DNA of 13,311 bases from Sphingobacterium sp. UBA6711 (GCA_002454415.1 DKIT01000101.1:17066-30376); one strand, 5' to 3'; counted from the first letter of the stretch, positions 1 through 7,966 are shown. Program-made: numbers and translations. The notes: generated by a model from the letters alone, not told the origin.

Positions 1-8
1 AGCCACAC

Positions 9-902
9 ATGATCAAATCCATTTCGGAATTGCATCAGCTCTTTGCGCTGCCCAAACCGGATCATCCTTTGATGAGTGTGATTGATTTTGAACTACTGAG
101 TTATGCGCATAGTGACGTGTGGAATTCTTTTTCAAATAATTTCTATTGCATTACCTTGAAAAAAGGAAGCAATGGATTTTTCAAGTATGGACAGAGAGAT
201 TATGATTTTAAGGAAGGGATGATGAGCTTTACGAAACCTGGCCAAGTATTTTCGGTAACTACGGTCAACGACAATCCGGTAAATGGATATATGCTTGTTT
301 TTAAATCCGAGCTCATAAGACCTTACCCATTGGGAATGAATATAAGCGGTTATGGATTTTTTGACTATCAAATTGCTGAAGCCCTCCACCTTTCGTTCCG
401 GGAAGAAAAAACGATTTCATCACTGTTAAAGCAAATGCAGGAAGAGTTAAAAAATAACATCGACCTCTATAGTCAAGATGTCCTCGTTTCACATCTTGAG
501 CTGCTGCTAAACTATTCAAACCGATTCTATAACCGGCAGTTCCTGACAAGAAAAGCTACCAATATTGATTTGGTATCCCGCATGGAAAGACTCTTGAATA
601 TTTATTTCAGCTCGGATTCTGGATTAATAAGCGGTTTGCCAACAGTACATTACGTTGCTTCCCAACTGAACGTTTCGCCAAATTATCTGAGTGATTTATT
701 GAGAAGTTCTATTGGTATAAACGCCCAACAATATATTCATCAGCATTTGATTGAAAAAGCAAAAGAGCTTCTGACAACATCAGGAATGACCGTTAGTGAG
801 ATTGCTAGTCACTTGGGATTTGAGTATTCACAGTCTTTTAGCAAATTATTCAAAAAGGCTACCCAGCAGACTCCTGGTGCGTTCCGCCAGTCTTTCAATT
901 GA
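9..902 (+). CDS. AraC-family transcriptional regulator
   Basis: This 297-residue protein is a probable DNA-binding transcription regulator. Residues about 25-110 form a beta-rich, cupin-like sensing region (FYCITLKKGSNGFFKYG, then a G-rich turn and FTKPGQVFSV). The C-terminus carries the AraC double helix-turn-helix: first helix pair about 213-233 (VASQLNVSPNYLSDLLR) and second about 261-285 (TVSEIASHLGFEYSQSFSKLFKK), followed by the usual TPGAFR ending. Length is normal for the family. The ATG at 9 gives the N-terminus usual for Bacteroidota members (MIKSISELHQLF followed by KPDHPL). Only eight bases lie upstream, so a start outside the window cannot be excluded. A terminator-like hairpin follows the stop, separating it from tetR. 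Its ligand and targets are unknown; the neighbouring TetR/SDR module is only a guess as a target. Confidence 0.93.
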   Translation: MIKSISELHQLFALPKPDHPLMSVIDFELLSYAHSDVWNSFSNNFYCITLKKGSNGFFKYGQRDYDFKEGMMSFTKPGQVFSVTTVNDNPVNGYMLVFKSELIRPYPLGMNISGYGFFDYQIAEALHLSFREEKTISSLLKQMQEELKNNIDLYSQDVLVSHLELLLNYSNRFYNRQFLTRKATNIDLVSRMERLLNIYFSSDSGLISGLPTVHYVASQLNVSPNYLSDLLRSSIGINAQQYIHQHLIEKAKELLTTSGMTVSEIASHLGFEYSQSFSKLFKKATQQTPGAFRQSFN

Positions 903-927
903 CCAAATTTGGGGAATTGATTTTTTT
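896..927 (+). terminator. Probable intrinsic terminator of the araC-type gene
   Basis: Arms CAATT (896-900) and AATTG (915-919) enclose the palindrome CCAAATTTGG (903-912), with a two-base mismatch on each side. The hairpin is followed by one A and seven T (921-927). The hairpin overlaps the AraC stop codon and also the -33 element of the next promoter. The stem is AT-rich, so efficiency may be modest. Confidence 0.5.
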
Positions 928-938
928 GTCTATTTTTG
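908..938 (+). promoter_or_regulatory. Bacteroidota-type promoter of the tetR gene
   Basis: TTTG at 908-911 and TATTTTTG at 931-938 are separated by 19 bases. This matches the established Bacteroidota sigma-ABfr consensus TTTG-N19-21-TAnnTTTG at every fixed position. Transcription would start near 945, inside the palindrome at 937-952 and about 16 bases before the ATG, so a bound repressor would block initiation. Confidence 0.6.
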
Positions 939-952
939 TAATGATTATTACA
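937..952. promoter_or_regulatory. Palindromic operator, probable TetR-type site (copy 1)
   Basis: TGTAATGATTATTACA is a 16-bp near-perfect palindrome: arms TGTAAT/ATTACA pair fully and only one inner pair fails. It overlaps the -7 element and predicted start of the tetR transcript. A similar site lies before the SDR gene (1560-1575). Autoregulation by the adjacent TetR protein is inferred from position and symmetry. Confidence 0.55.
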
Positions 953-960
953 TTAATTAA

Positions 961-1542
961 ATGAAAGGTAGACCCAACATACATCAGAATGAAGAAATTA
1001 TTTTAGACGCCCAGCAGGTATTTTGGAAGAAAGGCTATTTTGCTACTTCTTTAACCGACTTGAGTAATGCCACTGGAGCAGGTGCAGGAAGTCTATACAA
1101 CAATTTCAAAGGAGGAAAGAAGGAGCTGTTTAGCAAGGCACTTCAGCAAAGACGGGTAGATTTTATGGCTTTTAAAGCAGAATTGGACAAAAGCGACGCG
1201 CCGGTGACGCTGATTAGAAATTTCTTTTTAAATCTTGCGGATGCGGATTACAATTCCCATCGCAAAGGTTGCATCATAGCCAATACGATTGTCGAAATGA
1301 GCTTTACGGACGAACAGCTGGAAATCGAAGCGGCGGAGATCCTGAAGGAAACAGAAGTTCTTTATCGGTCGGCAATTGAACGGGAAAAGGAAAATAATAC
1401 GCTTATGACAGATGTTCCCGCCGACGTATTAGCAAAATACCTGGTTACTTTTTGGTGCGGTATAAACTCTTTGCGCAGGTTATATCCCGATCGGAAAATT
1501 CTTAGAGAACAGATCAAACTGCATCTCGAAATACTCAGATAA
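961..1542 (+). CDS. TetR/AcrR-family transcriptional regulator
   Basis: The 193-residue protein has the TetR layout. An N-terminal helix-turn-helix spans about residues 10-57 (ILDAQQVFWKKGYFATSLTDL, then the recognition helix region TGAGAGSLYNNF). It is followed by an all-helical ligand and dimer domain. The stretch KGCIIANTIVEMS near residues 101-113 resembles the conserved GC-L-NT--E segment of the YxaF/LmrA-like TetR subgroup. Length is typical. The ATG at 961 is the first in frame and lies just after the promoter and palindrome, so the leader is very short. The SDR gene starts 41 bases downstream. I infer a repressor that controls itself and the SDR gene; the effector is unknown but could be a small carbonyl or aromatic compound, as for many TetR/SDR pairs. 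Confidence 0.93.
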   Translation: MKGRPNIHQNEEIILDAQQVFWKKGYFATSLTDLSNATGAGAGSLYNNFKGGKKELFSKALQQRRVDFMAFKAELDKSDAPVTLIRNFFLNLADADYNSHRKGCIIANTIVEMSFTDEQLEIEAAEILKETEVLYRSAIEREKENNTLMTDVPADVLAKYLVTFWCGINSLRRLYPDRKILREQIKLHLEILR

Positions 1543-1559
1543 TTTTTTTTATATATTTA

Positions 1560-1575
1560 TTTAGCAATCATTACA
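1560..1575. promoter_or_regulatory. Second copy of the TetR-type palindrome, upstream of the SDR gene
   Basis: TTTAGCAATCATTACA matches the reverse complement of the site at 937-952 at 13 of 16 positions. The longer stretch AATCATTACAAAAATA (1566-1581) is an exact 16-bp reverse complement of 931-946. One palindrome arm is intact and the other degenerate. It ends eight bases before the SDR start codon. A -7-like TATATTTA (1552-1559) lies just upstream but no convincing -33 element is visible, so the SDR gene may be read partly from the tetR promoter. Confidence 0.5.
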
Positions 1576-1583
1576 AAAATAAA

Positions 1584-2375
1584 ATGGACTTACAATTAAT
1601 TGGAAAACGAGCATTTATAAGTGGTTCAACACAGGGCATTGGTTTTGCGGTAGCTGAGAAACTTTTACAGGAAGGAGCTTCAGTTATTATCAATGGGAGA
1701 GATCAGCTTAAAACACAACAGGCTTTGGGAGTTTTGAAAGAGAAGTTTCCGGAGCGAGAGATCACCGCGATGGTAGCAGATTTTTCAAAGATCGATGAGG
1801 TAGAAAAACTAGTTTCAGATCTTCAGAATATTGATATTCTGGTCAACAACGTGGGAATTTTTGGAATTGACGACTTTTATACATCATCTGACGAAGACTG
1901 GTATGGTTATTTTGAAATAAATGTGATGAGCGGAATGCGTCTTTCCAGGAAATTGCTTCCAGAGATGATCGCGAAAAACTTTGGTAGGATCATTTTCATC
2001 AGTAGTGAGTCGGGTGTTAATATACCGGAAAATATGATCCATTACGGGGTCTCAAAAGCTGCGATGAGTGCCTTGAGCAATGGACTTTCCAAGCTGACAA
2101 AGGGAACGCAGGTGACTGTAAATACAATTTTGGGAGGGCCGACTTACTCTGACGGTGTTGCCAGAACGGTAGAACAGATTGCTTTCTCAAATCAGCTGGA
2201 CGTTGAAGCTATGAAGCATGCGATCATTAATCAGTCAAATCCACATATTCTCCTTCAGCGATTTATTGATCCCCAGGAAATTGCAAGCCTCGCTGTTTAT
2301 CTTTCCAGTCCGCTGTCGGTGGCGACCAATGGTTCTAGTCTTAGAGCTGATAGTGGTGTATTGAAGGTTGTATAA
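1584..2375 (+). CDS. Short-chain dehydrogenase/reductase (SDR) family oxidoreductase
   Basis: This 263-residue classical SDR is a cytosolic NAD(P)-dependent oxidoreductase. The dinucleotide-binding glycine motif is SGSTQGIG (residues 13-20) after the first beta strand. The structural NNVG motif is at 88-91 in place of NNAG. The catalytic residues are Asn113, Ser141 (FISSESG), Tyr154 and Lys158 (YGVSK). An Arg after the second strand (NGRD, 37-40) suggests NADP(H) preference, but weakly. The C-terminal ATNGSSLRADSG is the usual SDR ending. Length is normal and nothing appears broken. The substrate cannot be inferred. It follows tetR by 41 bases and has a copy of the putative TetR operator right before its ATG, so it is probably de-repressed when the TetR protein binds its ligand. 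Confidence 0.93.
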   Translation: MDLQLIGKRAFISGSTQGIGFAVAEKLLQEGASVIINGRDQLKTQQALGVLKEKFPEREITAMVADFSKIDEVEKLVSDLQNIDILVNNVGIFGIDDFYTSSDEDWYGYFEINVMSGMRLSRKLLPEMIAKNFGRIIFISSESGVNIPENMIHYGVSKAAMSALSNGLSKLTKGTQVTVNTILGGPTYSDGVARTVEQIAFSNQLDVEAMKHAIINQSNPHILLQRFIDPQEIASLAVYLSSPLSVATNGSSLRADSGVLKVV

Positions 2376-2509
2376 TGATCCGTTATCATTTAAAAGAGAT
2401 ACAAAAAGTAATGAAGCAATGTTAGCGTCGTGCGGAATTTAGTCCTTATGATTTAAAAGTTTCGGGATGAATTGTACATTCTTAATATGTATTGCGGCCT
2501 AGATGCATT

Positions 2510-2538
2510 CTGCCATGAATTTAGCTATTTCATGGCAG
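2510..2538. repeat. 10-bp perfect inverted repeat (hairpin)
   Basis: CTGCCATGAA (2510-2519) and TTCATGGCAG (2529-2538) pair perfectly around a 9-base loop. There is no T tract, so it is not a canonical terminator. It may be an RNA structure or a protein-binding site. Function unknown. Confidence 0.6.
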
Positions 2539-2668
2539 TTACGCTTCAGCTAATGATTTTGGTTGAAAAAAGTAATGATTTGATAAGTTATAATGGATTT
2601 TTTGGTCTAGTATCAATAATCATTCTGATAACATTATATGTTATAAATATTCTAAAATTGAGAATAGC

Positions 2669-2696
2669 CAATAACTATTTTTTAAAATAGTTATTG
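2669..2696. repeat. 28-bp palindrome with 13-bp arms
   Basis: CAATAACTATTTT (2669-2681) and its exact complement (2684-2696) are separated by TT. It is almost all AT and is followed only by TTCTT, so it would be a weak terminator at best. It could act on either strand. Confidence 0.6.
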
Positions 2697-2764
2697 TTCT
2701 TAAACCGTATTATTCTTGTTTTTTATCATTCGATATACATTTTGTATTTCAGTAAGTTAGTATG

Positions 2765-2797
2765 GAAAGTACTTGGTATTTAAGTGCTTTCTTTTTG
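2765..2797 (+). terminator. Intrinsic terminator upstream of the sus locus
   Basis: GAAAGTACTT (2765-2774) pairs with AAGTGCTTTC (2782-2791), nine Watson-Crick pairs and one G-U, around a 7-base loop. Five T follow at 2792-2796. This is a standard rho-independent layout. It would stop transcription coming from the SDR side and insulate susC. Confidence 0.6.
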
Positions 2798-2839
2798 TTT
2801 ATATCTATTTGTTATACAGTGCTTTATGTTATTTTTTTA

Positions 2840-2871
2840 GTTGTTTTTTTGATTTGATCCAATTAATTTAG
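2840..2871 (+). promoter_or_regulatory. Candidate promoter of the susC operon
   Basis: GTTG (2840-2843) and TAATTTAG (2864-2871) lie 20 bases apart, each one base away from the Bacteroidota consensus TTTG and TAnnTTTG. The start point would be near 2878, giving a leader of about 45 bases. The imperfect match would fit a promoter needing an activator, but T-rich DNA makes chance matches likely. Confidence 0.35.
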
Positions 2872-2913
2872 CGTCCATAATAAACCAATTAACAATTATT
2901 TCAACGCTAAATT
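2865..2913. repeat. Long-spaced 9-bp inverted repeat at the susC promoter
   Basis: AATTTAGCG (2865-2873) and CGCTAAATT (2905-2913) are exact inverted copies with a 31-base spacer. The left arm overlaps the candidate -7 element and the right arm ends 10 bases before the susC ATG. If transcription starts near 2878 the left arm is not in the RNA, which favours a DNA-binding site over an RNA stem. It could be the target of the locus regulator. Confidence 0.45.
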
Positions 2914-2923
2914 CCCATCAATT

Positions 2924-5900
2924 ATGGCTAAAAAATTAACGCTCTTGATTTCAAGTGTACTGGCTTGTACCTATATGGCAAATGCCCAGAATAGGACTGT
3001 GACAGGTACTGTAAAAGATAGTCAAGGGAAACCTATTCCCCAAGTGTCTATTAAGTTAAAGAACCAATTGGGAGGAACCACTACCGATGCACAAGGTAGA
3101 TTCTCTCTCGCTGTCAATCCCAATATGGTTATTGTTCTTTCCAGTGTGGGCTTTCAGAATAAAGAGCAGGTTGTAAACGACCAAACCACGCTAAATATAA
3201 CCTTGGAATCAGGAAATACCGAATTGACTGAAGTCGTTGTCATCGGTTATGGCACAGTCTCAAGGAAAGATTTGACGGGCTCTATAGCCAGTGTAAAAGC
3301 TGAACAGCTGGAAAATGAAAATCCACAGAGCGTGGCCGATCTGCTCAAAGGTAATATCGCTGGTCTCAGTGTTTCCCAAAATACATCGGCAAAGGGTGGC
3401 GGAGATCTTTTAGTACGTGGTAAAACAACGCTTAGCGCATCGACTTCACCATTGATTGTACTGGATGGAATCATTTATAACGGGCAGCTTTCTGATATTA
3501 ACCCCAATGATATACAAACCATAGATGTATTAAAGGATGCGAGCTCTTTGGCCGTATATGGTGCCAAAGCCGCGACAGGAGCTATCGCGATCACGACAAA
3601 GAAAGGATCAAGTGACAAGCCTGTTTTAACTGTGAATACAAACTGGGGCTTAGCATCTCTCGCCCAAAATCAACCTGTTTACAACGGACTTGATTTCCTG
3701 CGATGGCGTGCAGACGTAGGTCGTGCCACAGGATCAAGACCAGCGTATTTTTACGATGATCCAAGAAATTTATCTGCTGGAGTAACTTATGACCAATGGA
3801 TCGCCGACGGTAATAAAGATGGTGATCCCGTTGATATCTGGTTGGATAGGCTCGGACTTGTAGCAAACGAAAAGGCTAATTATTATGCCGGAAAGACAGA
3901 AGATTGGTATAACGGTATTTTCCGGACCGGGATACGCCAAGATCATTCCGTCAGTATGAGTGGACGCAAAGAAGATATCAATTATTACATGTCCTTTGGC
4001 TATAACAAAAATCAAAATCTAATTGAGGGGGGAGAATTTAGTAACTTTCGGACACGTTTAAACTTAGAAGGGAAAATCACCAGTTTTTTAAGTATCGGAG
4101 CAAATGCGCAATTTGCGAGTCGTGACGAAGGCGCTATCGAAGCGGACTGGGGACAACTATTAAATCTTTCACCCTATGGTGACAAGTACAATGCGGATGG
4201 TACCTTACGCCGTATTCCAACAGACGATAATGGATTGAATGCACGGAATCCCTTCCTTAACATGACGTATAATGATCGCATGCAAAAGCAAAACACCCTA
4301 TTTGCGAGCATGTTCGCCAAGATCAATTTGCCGTTTGGTATCAGTTATCAATTCAACTTTAGCCCGGGTCTTGATTCATACCGTACATTTAATCATGAGT
4401 CGTCAGAAAATCCAAATGTGACAATTAAAGGTGGAATTGCGAACCGTGCACAAGAGACCCGTTATAATTGGCAGATTGATAACCTCCTGAAATGGAACCG
4501 CCAATTTGCGGATATTCATCGTTTTGATGTAACCTTACTCGCTAATTCTGAAAAGTATCAAACCTGGTGGACGCAGGCGGCCAACCAAGGGTTTGTCCCG
4601 GGAGATTTTCTTGGCTATCACAATCTGGCGAGTGGTGTGCTGCCTTCGGTGAGCGCTGACGACAAAGTGTATACGGCGGACGCATTGATGGCTCGTGTAA
4701 ACTATACCTTGATGGACCGCTACAATTTGTCAATATCCACAAGAAGAGATGGTTATTCTGTTTTTGGAGCGAATAAAAAGCGTGCGGTATTCCCGGCGGT
4801 AGCGGCAGCCTGGACTTTCTCGGAAGAATCGTTTCTCAAAAATAGTTCCTGGCTGAACTATGCGAAGCTGAGGCTCTCTTATGGTATCAATGGCAATCGG
4901 GATATCCGAAATCCGGATAATGGTACCGTAGATCCTTATGCGGCTTTGGGTGACCTTCAAACAGGGAAATATCAGAATGTAAATGGTTCGGGCGCGGCAA
5001 CAGATGTAAATACGGCTGTGAAAGGTAACCGGATGCCAAATGCAAACTTGAAGTGGGAAGAGACAACGTCGTTGAACGCGGGTTTAGACTTTTCCCTATT
5101 TAAAGACCGGATTAGTGGTGCGATTGATGTGTACGCTAAGACGACGAAAGATCTGCTGGTCAGACAGTCATTACCGGATGTTATCGGGTACCAATATGTG
5201 TTTTCAAATTTAGCCGAAGTGAAAAATAAGGGCTTTGAATTTAGTCTCAGTAGCCGAAATTTGGTCGATGGCAATGTCAGATGGAACTCGAATCTTGTTT
5301 TCTCACTGAATAGAAATAAGATTGTTAAACTAGCAACAGAAAACGATGACCTCGGGAATGGTTGGTTTATCGGACAGGATATTGATGTGATATGGGATTA
5401 TAAAATAGTAGGTGTTTGGCAGGAAAATGAAATGGATGAAGCTAAAAAGTTTACAAAGGCAGGGATTCAACCGGGTGATTTTAAACTCGAAGATGTTAAC
5501 GGCGACTACTTGTATACTGATGCGGACAGGAAATTCATCGGCTACGAAACTCCTCGTTTTACATGGGCACTCCGCAATGAATTTAATGTGTTCAAAAATT
5601 TTGACTTTTCATTCCAATTGATCTCCAATATTGGTCAGAAAAAGCAATTTAATCAGGCAAAAAATAATCCGGGAAGTGTGGGGTTCATGCGTTCAAACTC
5701 CTATGTGCTGCCTTATTGGACGCCGGAAAATCCCTCCAATGACTATGCTCGTCTGGGAAGTGGGACAAATGCGACCACTTTTAATGTTTATTGGAACAAT
5801 AGTTTTATCCGTTTAAACAACGTGTCTTTAGCGTATACCTTACCCAAGGCGACGGCCGAACGCATTAAGTTGAGGGGGTTAAAGGTGTATATGAATGTGA

Positions 5901-6001
5901 ATAATGCCGCGGTATATACTCCGGTATGGAACTATTGGGATCCCCAAAATAACGGACCAACGCCACGTTATTATACCTTAGGATTAAATATGTCACTCTA
6001 A
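2924..6001 (+). CDS. SusC/RagA-family TonB-linked outer-membrane transporter
   Basis: This 1025-residue protein is a SusC-type TonB-dependent transporter that imports oligosaccharides across the outer membrane with its SusD partner. A signal peptide covers about residues 1-21 (ending MANAQ). A carboxypeptidase-regulatory-like beta domain follows (about 24-95, VTGTVKDSQGKPIPQVSIKL). Next come the TonB-box region TEVVVIGYGT (about 102-111) and the plug domain (about 113-228), including LLVRGKTTL, PLIVLDGI and the family signature DASSLAVYGAKAATGAI. The remainder is beta-barrel, ending in an aromatic-rich C-terminus and Leu. Length is normal. There is no STN signalling domain at the N-terminus, so control through a FecIR-style sigma/anti-sigma relay is not indicated. 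The stop codon abuts the susD start. The substrate is unknown. Confidence 0.97.
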   Translation: MAKKLTLLISSVLACTYMANAQNRTVTGTVKDSQGKPIPQVSIKLKNQLGGTTTDAQGRFSLAVNPNMVIVLSSVGFQNKEQVVNDQTTLNITLESGNTELTEVVVIGYGTVSRKDLTGSIASVKAEQLENENPQSVADLLKGNIAGLSVSQNTSAKGGGDLLVRGKTTLSASTSPLIVLDGIIYNGQLSDINPNDIQTIDVLKDASSLAVYGAKAATGAIAITTKKGSSDKPVLTVNTNWGLASLAQNQPVYNGLDFLRWRADVGRATGSRPAYFYDDPRNLSAGVTYDQWIADGNKDGDPVDIWLDRLGLVANEKANYYAGKTEDWYNGIFRTGIRQDHSVSMSGRKEDINYYMSFGYNKNQNLIEGGEFSNFRTRLNLEGKITSFLSIGANAQFASRDEGAIEADWGQLLNLSPYGDKYNADGTLRRIPTDDNGLNARNPFLNMTYNDRMQKQNTLFASMFAKINLPFGISYQFNFSPGLDSYRTFNHESSENPNVTIKGGIANRAQETRYNWQIDNLLKWNRQFADIHRFDVTLLANSEKYQTWWTQAANQGFVPGDFLGYHNLASGVLPSVSADDKVYTADALMARVNYTLMDRYNLSISTRRDGYSVFGANKKRAVFPAVAAAWTFSEESFLKNSSWLNYAKLRLSYGINGNRDIRNPDNGTVDPYAALGDLQTGKYQNVNGSGAATDVNTAVKGNRMPNANLKWEETTSLNAGLDFSLFKDRISGAIDVYAKTTKDLLVRQSLPDVIGYQYVFSNLAEVKNKGFEFSLSSRNLVDGNVRWNSNLVFSLNRNKIVKLATENDDLGNGWFIGQDIDVIWDYKIVGVWQENEMDEAKKFTKAGIQPGDFKLEDVNGDYLYTDADRKFIGYETPRFTWALRNEFNVFKNFDFSFQLISNIGQKKQFNQAKNNPGSVGFMRSNSYVLPYWTPENPSNDYARLGSGTNATTFNVYWNNSFIRLNNVSLAYTLPKATAERIKLRGLKVYMNVNNAAVYTPVWNYWDPQNNGPTPRYYTLGLNMSL

Positions 6002-7897
6002 ATGATGAAATACAAAATGAAAAATATAAAGATAAAAGTAGCTGCAATTTTTGCTTCAATGGGCTTGCTAGCTATCAATGGTTGTAAAAAAAGTTTTTTG
6101 GATTCAGATCAGCTATCACAATATTCGCCAAGTAATCTGGACAATGTGGAAGCATTGCGTGCGGTTTTAAATGCACTTGGACTGGCTTCTCGTGGCGAAT
6201 ATTTTGGCGATTCGGCACCCTACCTAACCGAATCTATATTTTCGGATGTTGCCGTCGAAGGAACCACAGACAAAGCGACGCCGGCGCAGAATCTCGTTTC
6301 GCTGATTACGCCAGAAGCAGATCTAAATAGCGATAATACAAATAAAATAGGCTGGTATTGGACCAATTTTTTCGCTGCGATCCGCTCGGCAAATACCGTA
6401 ATCAGCAATATTGACCGACCAATGTACAAATCCGAGGAAGAGAAAAATCAGATTTTAGGAGCGGCTTATTTCTACCGGGCTTATTTCTATTATCGCTTGG
6501 TGCACGAATTTGGCGATGTTCCGCTTAATCTGGAAGATTTTGACGCGCCGAAGACCGATTTCTATTCAACAAAAAGAGACGTCATCCTGCATAAAATGAA
6601 GGCGGATCTTGAATTTTCGCAAAAATGGGTGAAGGATGGGGTTGATAAAGGACAAGTCACTAATGGCGCTGTAAACCATTTGCTATCAAAAATTGATTTG
6701 GCCTTGGGCGATTTTGATGGTGCGATAGCGGCTGCAAGTAAAGTTATCGATGGCGGAACTTATGCTTTAATGACGAATCGTTTCGGAAGTACTGCGTCAG
6801 ATCCGACCAAAAACGTGGTTTGGGACTTGCACCGTATGGACAATAAAGCGATTCCGGCAAATAAAGAGGCTTTATACTTGGTGATCGATAGGGAAACGCT
6901 TCCGGGACGGACAAACCTCGGATCGCAATTGATGCGCAATACGGTGCCTGCCTGGCATTTTGCCAATTTAAAAATCCCGCAGGGGGGGCTTCAGGATATA
7001 GTCGATGGAATAACGGCCGAAATTCCGTTAACCTTGATGTATGGTCGTGGTATTGGCCGTTATCGCGGTACTTCTTATAGCACTAAAGAAATATGGACCG
7101 ACGATACCGACTATCGTCACGCAAAGGGCATGTGGATGGATATGACGGACCTCGTATACAACAATCCGGCTATTAAAGCTTCAAAAGATCCTGCGATCAG
7201 TAGTCTGTATGGCAAACCGATCCAACAATTTACAAGTGAAAATATCAATAAAGTGTTTACCAACGGCTCGTTGGATACCATTCGCCATTGGTTTGGCTGG
7301 CCGCACTACAAGGTCTTCATCAACTCAACCAATCAATACGCCGTCGATCCAAGTTGGAATCCACCGCGTGGAACAAATACAGACTGGTATGTGTTTCGTT
7401 TAGCGGAAACATACTTGCTGCGTGCGGAAGCCTATATCTGGAAAGGACAAAAGGCACAAGCTATGGCCGATATCAATCGGGTACGCAGTCGTGCCAACGC
7501 ACGGTTATTGGTAGATGCGAATAAGGTCAATATGGGTACCGTATTGGATGAAAGAGCGCGCGAATTATTTTGGGAAGAGCCCCGTAAAACAGAGTTGACA
7601 AGGATCGCTTATATTTTTGCGCAAACCGGTATTGCGGCGTACAATGGTAAAACCTATAACATGGCTAATTTCTCGGAAAATAATTTCTTCTATGACCGTA
7701 TTATTGAAAAAAATTCATTCTACCGCGACAAAGTACCTACAGTACAGGGTGTACATTTTGAAATAGCGCCTTACCACGTGTTATGGCCTGTACCGGCATG
7801 GGCCCAGCGATTTAACATTAACGGCAGGATCAATCAAAATCAAGGCTATGCGGGAGCAGAGAATAATGTGCCGCCACTTGATAAAATCGGTGAATAA
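6002..7897 (+). CDS. SusD/RagB-family outer-membrane nutrient-binding lipoprotein
   Basis: This 631-residue protein is the surface glycan-binding lid of the SusCD complex. A lipoprotein signal peptide ends in the lipobox-like INGC with Cys28, followed by KKSFLD, the short start typical of mature SusD proteins. The central helical repeat segment AAYFYRAYFYYRLVHEFGDVPL (about 154-175, shown in part by AYFYRAYFYYRLV) and the C-terminal FRLAETYLLRAEAYIWKG with INRVRSRAN (about 465-495) are SusD/RagB hallmarks. The C-terminal half also contains a long non-repeat loop region, as usual for ligand-binding parts. The start used here is the ATG directly after the susC stop; ATGs at 6005 and 6017 are alternatives, and 6017 still leaves a complete signal peptide. 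Zero spacing from susC suggests coupled translation and near-equal amounts. Confidence 0.97.
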   Translation: MMKYKMKNIKIKVAAIFASMGLLAINGCKKSFLDSDQLSQYSPSNLDNVEALRAVLNALGLASRGEYFGDSAPYLTESIFSDVAVEGTTDKATPAQNLVSLITPEADLNSDNTNKIGWYWTNFFAAIRSANTVISNIDRPMYKSEEEKNQILGAAYFYRAYFYYRLVHEFGDVPLNLEDFDAPKTDFYSTKRDVILHKMKADLEFSQKWVKDGVDKGQVTNGAVNHLLSKIDLALGDFDGAIAAASKVIDGGTYALMTNRFGSTASDPTKNVVWDLHRMDNKAIPANKEALYLVIDRETLPGRTNLGSQLMRNTVPAWHFANLKIPQGGLQDIVDGITAEIPLTLMYGRGIGRYRGTSYSTKEIWTDDTDYRHAKGMWMDMTDLVYNNPAIKASKDPAISSLYGKPIQQFTSENINKVFTNGSLDTIRHWFGWPHYKVFINSTNQYAVDPSWNPPRGTNTDWYVFRLAETYLLRAEAYIWKGQKAQAMADINRVRSRANARLLVDANKVNMGTVLDERARELFWEEPRKTELTRIAYIFAQTGIAAYNGKTYNMANFSENNFFYDRIIEKNSFYRDKVPTVQGVHFEIAPYHVLWPVPAWAQRFNINGRINQNQGYAGAENNVPPLDKIGE

Positions 7898-7966
7898 GTA
7901 CCATAGCCAGGCATAATGTGGAACTAGGTGCTTTCTGATAATTTTGTTATTTTGAGCTGCTAAAAC

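Larger units (their letters stand above)
2376..2923. other. Intergenic region without a convincing gene
   Basis: This 548-bp stretch separates the SDR gene from the sus locus. It is strongly AT-rich. A 72-codon reading frame at 2472-2690 (TTG start; ATG possible at 2487) ends in a hydrophobic stretch, GFFGLVSIIILITLYVINIL. It has no recognisable family or ribosome site, and hairpins lie within it and over its end, so I do not call it a gene. Other elements are a hairpin at 2510-2538, a palindrome at 2669-2696, a terminator at 2765-2797 and the susC promoter region. A near-identical 14-bp direct repeat (TTATCATTTAAAAG at 2383, TTATGATTTAAAAG at 2446) is also present. No tRNA or insertion sequence was seen. 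Confidence 0.6.

Noticed and set aside
1574..1581. Minus-strand -7 element (TATTTTTG in reverse) before the SDR gene
   Set aside because: No TTTG lies at the right distance on that strand. It is better explained as part of the duplicated operator sequence.
2472..2690. 72-codon reading frame with hydrophobic C-terminal stretch
   Set aside because: TTG start, no ribosome site, no recognised family, and it overlaps two hairpin repeats. AT-rich DNA commonly gives hydrophobic chance frames. Kept as a possibility under the intergenic entry.
4972..5274. 100-codon frame on the minus strand inside susC
   Set aside because: Antisense shadow of a well-supported susC coding frame, with no family resemblance.
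7947..7954. TTATTTTG as a -7 element for a separate sensor promoter
   Set aside because: Spacing within the element is one base short of TAnnTTTG and no -33 partner was found at 19-21 bases.
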